A stretch of DNA of 64,000 nt from Microvelia longipes. Taxonomy: Eukaryota > Arthropoda > Insecta > Hemiptera > Veliidae. A model generated the notes under the pieces. That model did not search any database. It was not told where the DNA came from and saw nothing but the letters and a program-made list of their open reading frames with translations. The DNA lies in assembly GCA_018340805.1 (NCBI GenBank), contig JACMZG010001914.1, positions 19,136,947-19,200,946 on the forward strand. The letters run 5' to 3'. The first letter of the stretch is position 1, and each line of letters opens with the position of its first letter. This document shows, piece after piece, positions 12,465 through 23,398 of this stretch. The position numbers and the translations under genes are program-made.

Positions 12465-12649
12465 TGTTGCAGAGCTATTCCTAATATACACTAATATTAA
12501 TTAACTAGATTAAGAGTAACTATTCTTTAGAACTCCTAAAACGAGACTCCATTTATTTTTAAATATTTTTAACACATGTCAACTTTAAGTGTCAACATTA
12601 ATATTAAAATATTAATATTGCCAACTTAATATAAATTAATATCCCAACA
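12465..12649 (-). repeat. Copia 3' LTR (185 bp)
   Basis: Minus-strand reading begins TGTTGGGATATTAAT and ends GCAACA, giving canonical TG...CA. It contains a 10-bp AAATATTTTT-type duplication absent from the other LTR. The plus-strand neighbour beyond the inner edge, AAATACCCGCTTTAA, is the position of a polypurine tract (AAAGCGGGTATT on the coding strand), which looks weak. Confidence 0.9.
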
Positions 12650-12733
12650 AATACCCGCTTTAATTTATATTGAGTCAACTCCACTATATCGGTTACATGA
12701 ACCAAACCTTAACCCGGCCATACATGTTTTTAA

Positions 12734-12998
12734 TAATTGATCTGCCAAAGGTTTAGTCAATTTGGGATTTTGAATCAATATGCTGATAAATAAATTTTTT
12801 CATTCTTAATTCTTGATGCAAGAATGCCACTTGTCTAATAAGGTTTGCTGATTTAGAACTTGTGCTTCCCTTTTTGCTAAAGCTTATAGCTGACTGGTTA
12901 TCGCAGAAAACAGTGGTTGGTTACAGCTCCTTTTCCAGTAGTTCTTCCATTAATGCTCTTATGAATATACCATGTTTGACTGCGTCATTCATAGATGT
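12734..12998 (-). pseudogene. Copia RNase H remnant
   Basis: Translated on the minus strand, AVKHGIFIRALMEELLEKEL, a stop, then TTVFCDNQSAISFSKKGS and a chain of L/H/R-rich residues to KFIYQHID. CDNQSAI is the conserved RNase H motif of copia polyproteins, and the part after it corresponds to the HI-x-x-RYHFIRE region. At least two in-frame stops interrupt it. The left neighbour on the coding strand is the reverse transcriptase N-terminus, so hundreds of residues between them are missing. Confidence 0.8.
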
Positions 12999-13681
12999 GA
13001 GTTGACTGGTTTTATTCCTGGGAGAGGTTTCACCAGATCCCAAACTTCATGCTGTGCTAGTGACTTAATTTCCTTTTCTATTGCTGTTTTCCACTCTTTA
13101 ATTTTTATGGCCTCCTCATAATTTTTAGGTACTTGCATCTCTTCAGCTTGCTGTGTCTGTTCACGATTTTCCTTTTGGCACGTTTTTGATTCTTTGTAGT
13201 TTATATTTTTCCTTGTTGATCTAACTGGCCTGTGTGTATTTCCTTCTTCTATTTGATTATAACTAACCTCTCTATTATGATAGTCATCCTCAATTGTTTT
13301 ATCTTCATTGTTATTTTCTTCATTTTCATATAATTTAGTACTTTCATTTTTATTTTCTTCATTTTCACTCTCATTATTATTTTCATTATTTATTCTATTT
13401 ACAATTCTTTCATTATCATTAACTTCACTCTCTTCATCAAATTCAATTATTACTCTCTTGTCATTTTCACTAGTCATATTTTTAATATTTAGTAACTTAC
13501 TACCTTTCTTTTCTTCAATAAATTTTACATCTCTTGATTCTACCACCTTCTGTTTTAATATATCATTTATTCTATATGCTTTTGTTATCCTCGAATATCC
13601 AACAAATACACCTTGCTTCATCTTCGATTTCAAATTTCTTTCTTTTTTGTGATGGTATCCAAAAATAGCATTCACATCCAA
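12989..13681 (-). pseudogene. Copia integrase C-terminus, acidic linker and RT N-terminus
   Basis: A 230-codon open frame. It begins with the end of the integrase region (KMKQGVFVGYSRITKAYRI, the family KGxFVGYS..KAYR motif). A long Glu/Asn-rich linker follows (roughly residues 65-150), then RPVRSTRK and the start of the RVT_2 reverse transcriptase (EWKTAIEKEIKSLAQHEVWDLV...GIKPV). It stops at the deletion junction near 13000. The RT palm with its YVDD box is absent. The frame differs from the integrase frame upstream, the shift lying near 13600-13640 where both overlap. Confidence 0.88.
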
Positions 13682-14426
13682 ATACCTTGAGGTGTGCTAC
13701 ACTGGGCTTTCTCCCTAGAAATATTTCATCAGGTGTTTTCCCTTTGTTTTTACTCGATGGCGTTTTATTCTTTAAGTATGTAGCAGTTCCTATTGCTTCA
13801 GCCCAGAACTTAGTTGGCAATTCTGACTGTAGTAACAAAGCTCTAGCACTCCCTATGATTTTTCTATTGGCTCTCTCTGCTAGACCATTAGATTGTGGTG
13901 AATATGCAGTGCTAAATTGTTGTTCAATTCCTTTTCTTTTTGTCATTTTCTCCATCTTTGAACCTAAAAATTCTGTTCTATTATCTGTTCTTATCTTTTT
14001 TATCTTGTTTCCCGTTTTATTCTCTGCCCATGCTATAAATTCACAAACTTTGTCATATGCTTCAGATTTATGTTTCAAGAAATATGTAAATATTTTCCTA
14101 CTGAAGTCATCCACAATAGTTAAAATGTATCTTGAACCCCCCATTGATTTCCCCTCAATTGGTCCTATTAGACCCATATGTATTAGTTCAAGCAATCTTG
14201 ATGTTTGATTTCCTTTAACTATCTTAAAAGGTTTTCTAGCAAATTTTGCTCTAACACAAGATTCACAATTTGTTATTGAATTTCTTTTTGTTTTAATTTT
14301 AAAATTTCTTAGCATCTCTTTATTTGATAATTGGTGCATATGTTCCTCATTAAGATGACCTAACCTTTGATGCCATTTTATTACTTCTTCAGTTGCAACT
14401 TGGACTTGTTCTGTTTCTTCTTTCAC
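13572..14426 (-). pseudogene. Copia integrase (GAG-pre-integrase + rve core)
   Basis: A 284-codon open frame with no proper start, since it follows a frameshift. The N-terminal zinc-binding region reads WHQRLGHLNEEH...CESCVRAKF. The catalytic core includes GGSRYILTIVDDFSRK, KIRTDNRTEF (second Asp kept) and SPQSNGLAERANR (Glu kept). The first catalytic Asp, expected in HxD-LxGP, is Gly here: HMGLIGP, codon GGT at 14172-14174, one base from GAT. That substitution alone should abolish strand transfer. The core ends with LKVFGCECYFWIP before the second frameshift. In a live element this enzyme inserts the cDNA into host DNA. Confidence 0.92.
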
Positions 14427-14770
14427 AACATAAAAGTACCGTCCGATTTAGCTGTGATTATATTTTTAACTTCTTTGTTTCTAATTATTGCCTCCTTAGC
14501 TCTAAAAATTACTTCAATGTTACCATCGTTTGTTAATTTCTTTACTGATAATAAACTCCCCTTCAGCGATGGTACCAATAATACATCATTTAGTTGAAAC
14601 GAAGCTCCATCTTGTTTTATAACTGTACTTCCTATTCCCTTTGACGTTATAACCCTGTCATCTCCAAGTTTTATATCCCTTCTATCTTCTTTTAAATTAT
14701 ATAAAATTTCTCTTCTATTAATCATATGGCTAGTTGCCCCACTATCTATAACCCATTCATTCTCTATCTG
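14423..14770 (-). pseudogene. Copia aspartic protease
   Basis: The active-site motif WVIDSGATSHM lies at about 14722-14760 on the minus strand, in the same frame as the zinc knuckle and the gag frame. It continues through a beta-rich domain (KLGDDRVITSKGIGST, LNDVLLVPSLKGSLLSV) typical of copia proteases, ending in DGTFML and a TGA at about 14423. The family normally runs straight into the pre-integrase domain, which here resumes in another frame, so there is a frameshift near 14425. Role: cleavage of the Gag-Pol polyprotein. Confidence 0.9.
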
Positions 14771-14902
14771 AGAATTTTTACCTTCTTTGAGAGTCCATAC
14801 TTGTTCCTTATCACTATCACTATCTGTTTCAGTTGATATCTCAGCATATGTCTTCAGATTTCTTTTAATGTCTTTTCCTTCTTTCTGTTTATTTGAAAAC
14901 CA

Positions 14903-14944
14903 ACAGTCTTTCGCTAGATGTGATTTCTTTTCACATACAAAACA
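14903..14944 (-). pseudogene. Gag zinc knuckle (CCHC)
   Basis: The minus strand encodes CFVCEKKSHLAKDC, a perfect C-X2-C-X4-H-X4-C knuckle, in frame with both gag and protease. It is separated from the gag body by two in-frame stops, a TGA at 15074-15076 and a TAG near 14982. Confidence 0.9.
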
Positions 14945-15073
14945 CAGTTTTCTACCTCTTGAATAATCAGCTGTTTTTAAAGCCTATGACTCATTTGAAC
15001 TCGATACCACAGCAGCAGTTCTTTCTTCTTTCAGCCTAAAACTTCTTCTAATATTAGCTACCGATATTAGCTG

Positions 15074-15580
15074 TCAAAACATATCATATTGTGCTGCTAT
15101 TTGCTCATATTTAGCAGGCAGCCCTCTTATAACAGCAACTAGGAATTCCGCATCTTCCACAAACGCTGCTGCTACTCGAGCGTGCTGTAGCAAAGCTTCA
15201 GCCCTATCAAGGTATTGTTCCCAGGTCTCATCATCTCTCATTGTGAGCCTGGCTAAGTCATTTTTAATTTCAACTTTTCTTCGTATACTATCACCAGCAT
15301 ACCTTTCTTCAAGTTTATCCATTATTTGTTTGGCTGTGGTACATGTCAGTATTCTTGCAACATTAGCTTCATCCATAGCACATGTGATAACGCCTCTTGC
15401 TTCTGCATCTTTTTTAATCCATTTTTTAACTTCATCATTATTACCACCCATTACATTTCTAGGTTGATCGCCTGAAAGTACTGAGTCTAACTCTCTTTCA
15501 GTTAGAATGGCTAAGATGCGATACTTCCATGTTATAAAATGACTTCCTGTCAAAATTGGAATATTTTTTGATTCAGTCAT
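15074..15580 (-). pseudogene. Copia Gag (UBN2/retrotransposon gag type)
   Basis: A 168-codon frame starting MTESKNIPILTGSHFITWKYR, the usual copia Gag opening (F/W-x-x-WK). A helical capsid-like region follows, with KQIMDKLEERYAG and RMRDDETWEQYLDRAEAL-type segments, ending at AVIRGLPAKYEQIAAQYDMF. The end maps to the L-x-x-LP-x-x-Y motif near the end of UBN2 domains. The TGA at 15074 cuts it before the zinc knuckle. The ATG at 15578-15580 is the first in frame, just downstream of the nested TIR element on the coding strand, and fits a natural Gag start. Confidence 0.9.
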
Positions 15581-15622
15581 CTTTTAAATAATTTTAAAAT
15601 TTGTTGATTTCTTCAAAGTTAC

Positions 15623-16562
15623 TATAATACGACACACGGCTAAAATCAATTGACAGCGCGCCAAAAATCTGTGAGGGAAAGAATTCTATTGGTTCAGACC
15701 GACCACGCTCTTTCCCCCTCCACCTTATGCCAACCTCGGTATAAAAAAATACCTTTTTCGTAAATAAAATCATAAAAAGCCAACACTGGTTGTAAATATT
15801 TGTAACCTTGCGTCGCTTTTATTTCCCTCATTGTGCATATTGATCTGTTTGAGTTCGTTTCGTTTCAGTCTAATCTGTTTAATTCATCCAATTATTGCAG
15901 AGTTGTAATAGGATCTGAGTGCCTATATTTGACGCATGGACATTGATGTATTCTTCAAGTATTTCTTGCTATTTGAGTACTGCGCATGGTCTGTGGTCTG
16001 TCAACCAAACTACAGCATTTTTTTCGAAAATGCCATGTCTTTCTATAGATGCCAGTCTTGAATTTTTTTTCTAAGTCATGAATGCATATTGTGTCACATT
16101 ATTCTTATAATATGAAACTATACGGATTCAATTATACAAACTTGACACAAAAAAAGCAGTTTGTTTTGGAAAAAAGTAACTATAGCAGACGATTTATTTA
16201 AATTGTCAAACTTTTATCATAGAACTATTATATATGATCCAGTGCATTACGTAATTAACAACTTAAACTCCACTTAATTCATACTTCCCGAACAAAGTTA
16301 AAGCAACACTTAGTTGGTAAATTTATAAGATACAACAATATTCCTACTTAAAAGGAAAATAAACAATTTTTAAAAATAAAAATTTACGATATCAAATAAA
16401 AACAAATAAAAAAATTCAAAACATAACCTGACTTTCAGTGTTGCCAGAGTAGGGATTTTTTTTGTTAATTAAAAGAAGGGATTTTATTATTAAAAAAAGA
16501 GGGCTGAGAGCATTGAGATTTTGGCGGGGTGTCAATTGATTTTAGCCGTGTGTCGTATTATA
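15623..16562. mobile_element. TIR element (940 bp) nested in copia leader
   Basis: Terminal inverted repeats of about 40 bp, TATAATACGACACACGGCTA... at 15623 and its complement ending at 16562, agree at every position for the first 33 bases. No ORF, so it is non-autonomous. The outermost TATA is palindromic, so the duplication cannot be fixed: TA (Tc1/mariner type) is the simplest reading. It sits between primer site and gag, so it inserted after copia did. Confidence 0.8.
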
Positions 16563-16632
16563 CCAATTTTTAACTTTGACACTTCACTAATATTATTTAA
16601 ATTTTTACTGACTGTTTCTCTTTTCAGGTTAT

Positions 16633-16647
16633 GCTGGGCCCATAACC
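16633..16647 (-). promoter_or_regulatory. Primer binding site, initiator tRNA-Met anticodon arm
   Basis: The minus strand carries GGTTATGGGCCCAGC directly after the LTR end. Its complement GCTGGGCCCATAACC equals the anticodon stem-loop of initiator tRNA-Met. Copia-type elements prime from an internally cleaved half-tRNA rather than the 3' CCA end, so this supports the copia call independently of the protein. Confidence 0.85.
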
Positions 16648-16822
16648 TCTTGCATAGCTATTCCTAATATACACTCATATTAATTAACTAGATGAAGAAT
16701 AACTATTCTTTAGAACTCCTAAAACGAGACTCCATTTATTTTTAACACATGTCAACTTTAAGTGTCAACATTAATATTAAAATATTAATATTGCCAACTT
16801 ATTACAAATTAATATCCCAACA
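16648..16822 (-). repeat. Copia 5' LTR (175 bp)
   Basis: Same sequence as 12465-12649 apart from about 7 substitutions and lack of the 10-bp insertion. The minus-strand start is TGTTGGGAT; its end reads GCAAGA instead of GCAACA, a point change in the terminal CA. Confidence 0.9.
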
Positions 16823-16827
16823 GTTTT

Positions 16828-18280
16828 CCCCTTATTTCATCTAAAATGTTTCACTTTGTATACCCATGAATGTTACACCTCCATTTTTATTTATTTATTT
16901 ATTATTACAGACGGAATATTATTCTAATTATAATCAAGTTAAACGTATAATTAAAACAAAACAATTTATATTGTTAAAATAAACTTTAAATTATAACTCA
17001 TCCATAAAATCCAGTGTTTATAAAAGAAACAAGCTTCAGTTGATAACTGAAAAAAATAGTTTATAAAAGTACATGTATGCATACACTTTTATACTCCCAC
17101 ACATACACACCCACTCAACATATACACTGTAGCTAAATAATAAATGTTAAGAGATCAGTGAGCTTTCGCTAGCACTGACAACTCGAGGGAGAGCTGGTTC
17201 GAGAAGAAGATGTAGGACTGTATTTGGATAGAGAGGGGTGGTATGAACTAGAACCCATAGGATAAAAACGAAAAAAATAAGTTAACAAAGATTATATTGT
17301 CTGAATAATCAAACTTAAAAGATACTATCGTAAATATAAATAAACTTAAAAAATAGTAGTTGTTGTGCGTGCTCTTTATTTTAATACAGAGAGTACCTAG
17401 TTTAATTATTGCTGGGTCTGAGTCTTGCCCAAGCACGTAGGAAATAGAATATAACATGATTAAGAGATATAATTTCTAGGTTTACCCTTGCATGTAGGAA
17501 AGATGAGTGTCGGTGTACCTGACGAGATGGTGAAGAGTTGGGTGAGTGTCTATCAGCGGGCCTGACCAGTCACCAGGAATTCGCTAGGAGGATGAACCTA
17601 ATAGATATTAGGCCATAAAAGAGGAGAAAATAGAGGTGACTGGCTTAAATTAAGCCCCGTACAAGAGCAACCCAAGCAGTGCTCATGGCTCAAGAGTTTA
17701 GAGCCTCTAGTTCACTTATATAAATAGTGTGTACTCACACGAGTAGAGAAGGCTTAGATGCCACTTTACTGTAGAAGAAAACTTAAAGAATGCTAAGTCC
17801 ATTACTTAAAAGGAGTCAAAAGGTACACCGAGAAAAACTTTACAAACACGCCATCGTTCTAAAGGTAACAAATCTTCTTAAGCGAAAGGTTATTTTAACT
17901 TAATTTCAGTTTGCTAACTATTTACAGAAAAATTATAGAAAAAGGGAAATCTATTTAGCAATCTAAAGAAAGGCGCTTAAATATGAATTTAAAATACACA
18001 AAATAAATATGTAGGACTATTTTCCAACAATGAATTATATAAAAACATATATAATATTAAATTTATTAAATCTAGAAAATTTTGTTATTGGATATTATTA
18101 TTTTGTTACTTATTAGACATTATTATTGTTACTTTATTGTAAATTATCATTGTGCTACTTATGCTCAATTTTGAAGGGAGAAATTTTAACCTTTCTTTTT
18201 GTCATTGGGCTATAACATTAAAAAAAGGCTAAGCTTTCCCCTTGGTCAACAATTTTTTTAGATGTGTCTACCCCCCATAA
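16828..18280. other. No gene recognised
   Basis: Ordinary AT-rich sequence with a TTTATTTATTTATT run near 16890. I see no TIR pair, tandem array or conserved protein segment. Confidence 0.5.
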
Positions 18281-18284
18281 TTAT

Positions 18285-18425
18285 GGGATTCCCCCGGAGA
18301 AGAACCTTTGAAAGAAACCCTGTTTAAATGCACCTGAAAAGGAGAATTCAGGTGAGCTCTTAGTTTCGGTTTTTAGTGCAAACACAGCACTTTTCCTACA
18401 TACCTACACTGCTGTAGGTGACGAA
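18285..18425 (-). repeat. Repeat S, 5' end fragment
   Basis: Inverted S 5' end: GCACCTGAAAAGGAGAATTC, then CAAACACAGCACTTTTCCTA and CATACCTACACTG. Confidence 0.6.
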
Positions 18426-19398
18426 ATGTGATAAGTACAGTTTCTTGAAGTATTAAACTTTTCTAGTACCGGAGATATTTTCATATGAGTGAAATTTCAT
18501 TATTTTACTAAACATAGTCTTAATAGTCTTTTTAAATTATGAAAAACCTCACAGTTGTAATCCTTTTAATGCATTACGCCAAAATATAAAGTTGTTTCTA
18601 CGAAATTACCTCTGTTGAGAAAATTAAACTGCTAAATAAATACGCGCTAAATGATTGCGTTAGAGTATTTAGCGGTAGTATTAAGCAGTGTGTAGCATTT
18701 ACTTAAGGTATTAAGGTGGATTTTATTGCCGGAGGAAGTGATAATTACTAATTTATGTTAATTTTTGTTTCCATTTTACCGCAGTATTAGGATTTCCTTT
18801 TCTTTTGTTGTACCTGGGGTAATTTTCTTTTTTTACCTAGTAAGAAGGAAGAATTTCTTCTTCTATATTGTTCTCTGTGAGATTCAGCGGAATCTCTAAA
18901 CAGCTAAAGTCTAAAATGTCACCATTTAAAATCTGAAGAAGTCTCAAATATTTTATAAATTTAAAATAATATAAATTCTTCGTTATGGCCTTCAAGTGTT
19001 ACGATTTATTTGATAATAATTGAATATATATTTTTTTGTAAGATTTTATTGATTAATTGGCTCAAATTTTAACCATGTTGAATTGAGAAGAAAAATATAT
19101 GTAGGACTCTTTGCTCCTTATTCTATCTACATGGCTAAATAAATTAGTAAACAAACCAAAGCTTTAGACAAACTTTGCGAATTTATATGCGGTTTAAATT
19201 TTGATAGTTGGTGCAGAGAATTCAGATGATAAGGCAAGGACAAATTATACTTGAATAGGATATTTGTGACTGAACCTCACTATAAATAAACAATATAATA
19301 CGGGTCGTACTACCAAAACCTTTCTGTACAGTCGGTAAAAATGCCAAATAATGTACAGTCGCTGCTCTTCTGTGTGTAACGCAAACATACCATTCGAG

Positions 19399-19770
19399 TT
19401 GTAATGTGTAACACATTCTTCTTATTTCTCCTTGGAGTCGTAATGTTCGTAATGTGTAGCACTGTCTTCTTGTTTATTCTTACAGTCGTAATGTGAAGAA
19501 CACTATCTTTTTATTTATCCTTAGAGTCGTAATGTGTACATTGTTATCTTATTTCTCCTTGGAGTCCTAATGGAGTCCTAATGTTTGAACACTGTCTTCT
19601 TACTTATCCTTGGAGTCGTAATTTTGAACACTGTCTTCTTACTTATCCTTGGAGTCGTAATGTTTTGAACACTGTCTTCTTACTTATCCTTGGAGTCGTA
19701 ATGTTTTGAACACTGTCTTCTTACTTATCCTTGGAGTCGTAATTTGATTAACACTATCTTCTATCTAGAA
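19399..19770. repeat. Tandem repeat, 41-47-bp unit
   Basis: About eight units of the type CACTGTCTTCTTACTTATCC + TTGGAGTCGTAATG. The later units (from about 19570) are nearly identical with a 41-43-bp period, the earlier ones more diverged. Non-coding in all frames. Confidence 0.85.
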
Positions 19771-21440
19771 TTGATGTTCCATCTCCTCTTATTTATTCGT
19801 ACTAATCTAATTGGTGTTATGGCAATGATTGGCCTAAACTCTAGTTCTTGTTTTAAAAGTAAGAACCTCATAGACCTCGTTATGGTATTTATCGAATGTC
19901 ATTGGGTTTTTTTTTAACTAATTCTACCTCTTTCTGGGTGTGGGTTTTATTTCAAGTTTTTATAGTTTCACTTTCCATTTACCGTCTTACTATTGGTCAT
20001 CGTTGAAACAGCTTCATATGAGAAAATTATAATTAGAAAATAACCGCTGCTTCATTTGGTGTTCTTACACCAAAGTAGATAAATCATTTTTTTTGCGCTA
20101 ACTCAAACAGAAGCGTTGTTTTCTGAATTAGAAACAAAGGGGTGCTCTTAGCACAATTCTATTAACTCTTGAAACCTCATATTGCTGGTTGTATGCCTCA
20201 ACATATAATTTACATGATAAAACCCATCTCTTTCAAAGAAAACAGTGGAAAATCTTCTCACTTTTCCCTTTTCAAGATATATATCCATGAAAATTCAGAC
20301 AAATTTTTATCTTTTCACTAATATTTTTTCTGATTTCTAAAGGCTCTTTTAGGAGCTAAGAGCCGAAGCATCTAAGAGCTGAAAGGGCTTCCTTGCGATT
20401 TTAAAACCTAATAAAACCCTTTTTTAAAGGTTTCTTTTTAACCTTTCCTTTTAACCCAAAATTATCATTTTCCAAAAGCTTTAAGAAATGTTTTTAAAGA
20501 ATTATCAGAGTAATTAAGATTTATGGTAATTTTTAAAGATATTTACCCTTCTTAGTAATTTAAAATTTGGTTTATTCTTTAGTTAAAATGAATTATAGAG
20601 TTAGAGTGCATTTATTTGCACCAATCAATTAATATTTCGGTATATTTAATTACATTTATAAGAACGTTGAGGTAACGCACCCTGCAAGGTTGTATGTAAA
20701 ACTTCAATATGATTAAATAATAATTTACACGCTTCCAACTTGAGGACTACATTTGGTAATGGTTTTGAATGCAGACTATAGCCAACAGAGGTGATTTTTT
20801 TATGTCTAGGTAGAAGTCTTTGTTAAAACTTCTACAACTGATAATCAAGACACCTTATCTTGATTATCTTGAAGTCATCACCATCTAACCGGTTGACTTT
20901 GTTTCTGACTTAGTTGCGTATACTCGTATGTCTTGCGCTCTTCAAAAGTGTGCAAAAGGCACTTAGTGTTCTTAACATTCATTCATTTTCAGTTTTTTGT
21001 GCTCTATCTAGGTCTAGCCTTGATAACGTCTCTTTTCCTCATTTGGTGTTCTGAGTGGTCCAGAGGGTGGTTAATGGTAGTATATCTATATATCTTTTAC
21101 TTTCCCTGGATGGATTACATTTCACTGATTTCCCTAACTCTTTTTAGTTCTGTGTTTAACGGCCTTCATCAGGTCCTGGAGAGCAATAATATCTTATTGA
21201 GCACCTTGCTTGATCTGCTCGTTTATAGATCGCAAGGGGTTGCAATCTAAACAAGTATTACACGTGGTTGCCCTTTTATCTCTATTCTTGTGGACCCTTA
21301 TAGTATGACTGCTGCTAAGACTATGTTTGAATCAGATATTTTCTTTCCTGCGTCTACCGTCGTGACGGCATGACATGCATGCAAAAAGAATTGAGGTGAT
21401 ATATTTTGCAAGTTAAAAAATCAATTAAAAAATCAGCTAT
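19771..21440. other. No gene recognised
   Basis: A 105-codon hydrophobic open frame at 20933-21250 begins in AT-rich sequence and matches nothing I know; I do not call it. A short perfect hairpin, GATAATCAAGA / TCTTGATTATC, lies near 20838-20866. Confidence 0.5.
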
Positions 21441-21490
21441 TGTCGATAATTGTTGTTTCGACCGGTTTCGGCTTAACTTCATGATCAGCA
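21441..21490 (-). repeat. PLE/retroelement 3'-end-like motif
   Basis: The minus strand reads GCTGATCATGAAGTTAAGCC and then GAAACCGGTCGAAACAACA. This CTGAT..GAAG..GCCGAAAC arrangement resembles 3' ends of PLE-like retroelements. No coding part is attached. Confidence 0.3.
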
Positions 21491-23095
21491 TAGGGGCAAC
21501 GCTCTAGCTCTCAACTTATATCATCGTAAAGGAGCAATAAAGGAGTTTATATAGGGAAGTGTGGGCCTGGACAAACTGGTTAAGAATTTAAATCCCGTGT
21601 TGGCGAGCATATTAAGAAAACTTCGTCAAGTTTTTACTAGCACATTATGGCTGAAAATAATAGAGATGAACCTCGCGAAGTTTTAATTCTCCATTTTGCC
21701 CATTAAAAAGGGAAGTTGAACTTTCTGGAATGTTGAAAAATTTAGGCTCCAATATAAACAACCTGAAAATTCACTTAACAAGAAAAATGAAGGCGAGGCT
21801 CAGCAATCTTGTACCCCATGGTAGACAAGTTTAATAAGATGTCAGTCGTCTCAAAACTCTTAACGTAGGTTCTGGACAGCTGACGGCTCGACGTCTCTTC
21901 GGTACGCCTTTTTAGTTTTTAGGGTTCTTTACACATTTATTTTTATTTTAATTTATTACGATTTTTTTAATAAAGCGTAATTCGTAGAAAAGATGGAGTT
22001 GTTAGTAACTTCAGTCAGAAGTTGTTAGTGTTGGTATTTTTATAGCGTAGTAACCAAATTGATTTAAATATATTATTCGAACTCCTTCATGTTCCTCCTT
22101 ATTGCTTGGAACTGCTGAACGTATTCACTTGGGAGAGCCTTGTTTTTTTTAAGTTGGCTGTAATAAGTTCATTTTTATACCATCCTTCCAACGAGGGTAG
22201 TGAGGCTAATTTAGCTTGCATGAGTACCACCACTAAAGATCACATGTTTCTAGCAACATAGTGATCCGAGCATCTAACAGATTTCCATGTCTGTTTCCTC
22301 CGTAGTGAAGATAGCGATCAGATGGCACTGGCAGGTCACCACTTCGCTACAACATTAAAATTACTATCCAAAAGGCGATACTTTGTTATAACTTTTATTA
22401 TATCTGTAGCTTTAGTAATAAAAAATAATAAATATAAAAAAATAAAAAATGTAGTCACCTCAATACTAACAAAGTTTTCATTTTTTTCTGTTTCAGGTAA
22501 AAACGATGTTTAAATCTTTCATAGCATCATACTTGTAAGGTTTATAAATTAAAATGTTTCAATTTTGGAGTTGTTTACGTTTAGAAATTGTTTTTTATAT
22601 CTTATTGATAGCAACAAATTTCTATGAAATTTGTTAAACTATTATGAGAGCAATAAAAGTTATTCAATACCAACATTCGCATTTGAAATAATAGAATACA
22701 TATGCCTCTATAAAATGAAATAAATATTTCCAAATTTTAATTTGTTTTTCTGGAAACCCGGGTTCTATTGAAAAGTCTAAAAAGCCAAATGTAATTCAAC
22801 AAGTTAGACTTTGTTATTACTACAAAACTGTGCGTGGTTGTGGTTACTACAACAATGATTCTTATTGTTGAGACGCCGTATGTGTTAAATTTTCTTATGC
22901 AATTTTCGAAGAATTTTTCTTGATGAAATAAATTGATCTTATCTTTCTACAGTTTTATATTTTATCTCTATTCTCTGTAGTTTAATCAAAAATGTTTTAT
23001 GATTTTAGATTTTTTTTTTTTTAAATAATCCTCATTTATTTGTTTTAAATAATTATATGTTTAAAAATATATTTTCTGAATAGCGCAACTGATCT
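21491..23095. other. No gene recognised
   Basis: Mixed-composition sequence without shared repeats, apart from T homopolymers near 23010. Confidence 0.5.
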
Positions 23096-23097
23096 AA

Positions 23098-23200
23098 GGT
23101 TGATTTCTGTACCAAGTCTTTATCATGAATAACCTGGGAGCTACGATGATTACACACACAAACATATACACACTCGCACCCACATTCACACACAAACATT
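23098..23200 (-). repeat. Repeat S fragment with CA-rich tract
   Basis: Inverted S core: TTGATTTCTGTACCAAGTCT, AACCTGGGAGCTACGATGAT and then a CACACA-rich tract. Confidence 0.6.
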
Positions 23201-23398
23201 TTTTTTTGAGAAAAATAAGATCAATTTATTTTGTTAAGAAAAATACTTCGTAAATTGTATAAGAACAATCAGTTTATCACTTAATAATTTATTGCCTTCT
23301 GCTAAATAGAGAAAGATCATTTCTAATGCTGCAATAAATGACTCTCGGACTTACCTAACATACTTTATTCAATTTATTGAGGCAAATGATTTAGAAAA

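Larger units (their letters stand above)
12465..16822 (-). mobile_element. Ty1/copia LTR retrotransposon, defective, with nested insertion
   Basis: A complete outline of a copia element lies on the minus strand. It has a 5' LTR at 16648-16822, a primer site abutting it, a leader, gag, protease, integrase, the first residues of reverse transcriptase, an RNase H remnant and a 3' LTR at 12465-12649. A 5-bp duplication GTTTT flanks it (12460-12464, 16823-16827). It spans 4358 bp including a 940-bp TIR element in the leader, leaving about 3.4 kb, short of the usual ~5 kb because the RT core is deleted. The two LTRs differ by about 7 substitutions and one 10-bp indel by eye. Stops, frameshifts and a lost catalytic residue show it cannot move by itself. 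Confidence 0.92.

Noticed and set aside
13308..14208. Two plus-strand frames of 114 and 173 codons
   Set aside because: They are antisense shadows of the copia integrase, with hydrophobic strings typical of reverse reading.
16437..16465. CAGTGTTGCCAGAGTAGGGA resembles a hAT left end
   Set aside because: No inverted partner or 8-bp duplication was found; it lies inside the 940-bp TIR element.
20933..21250. 105-codon hydrophobic open frame, possible membrane protein
   Set aside because: No homologous motif, AT-driven residue use, and no supporting splice or promoter signals could be judged.
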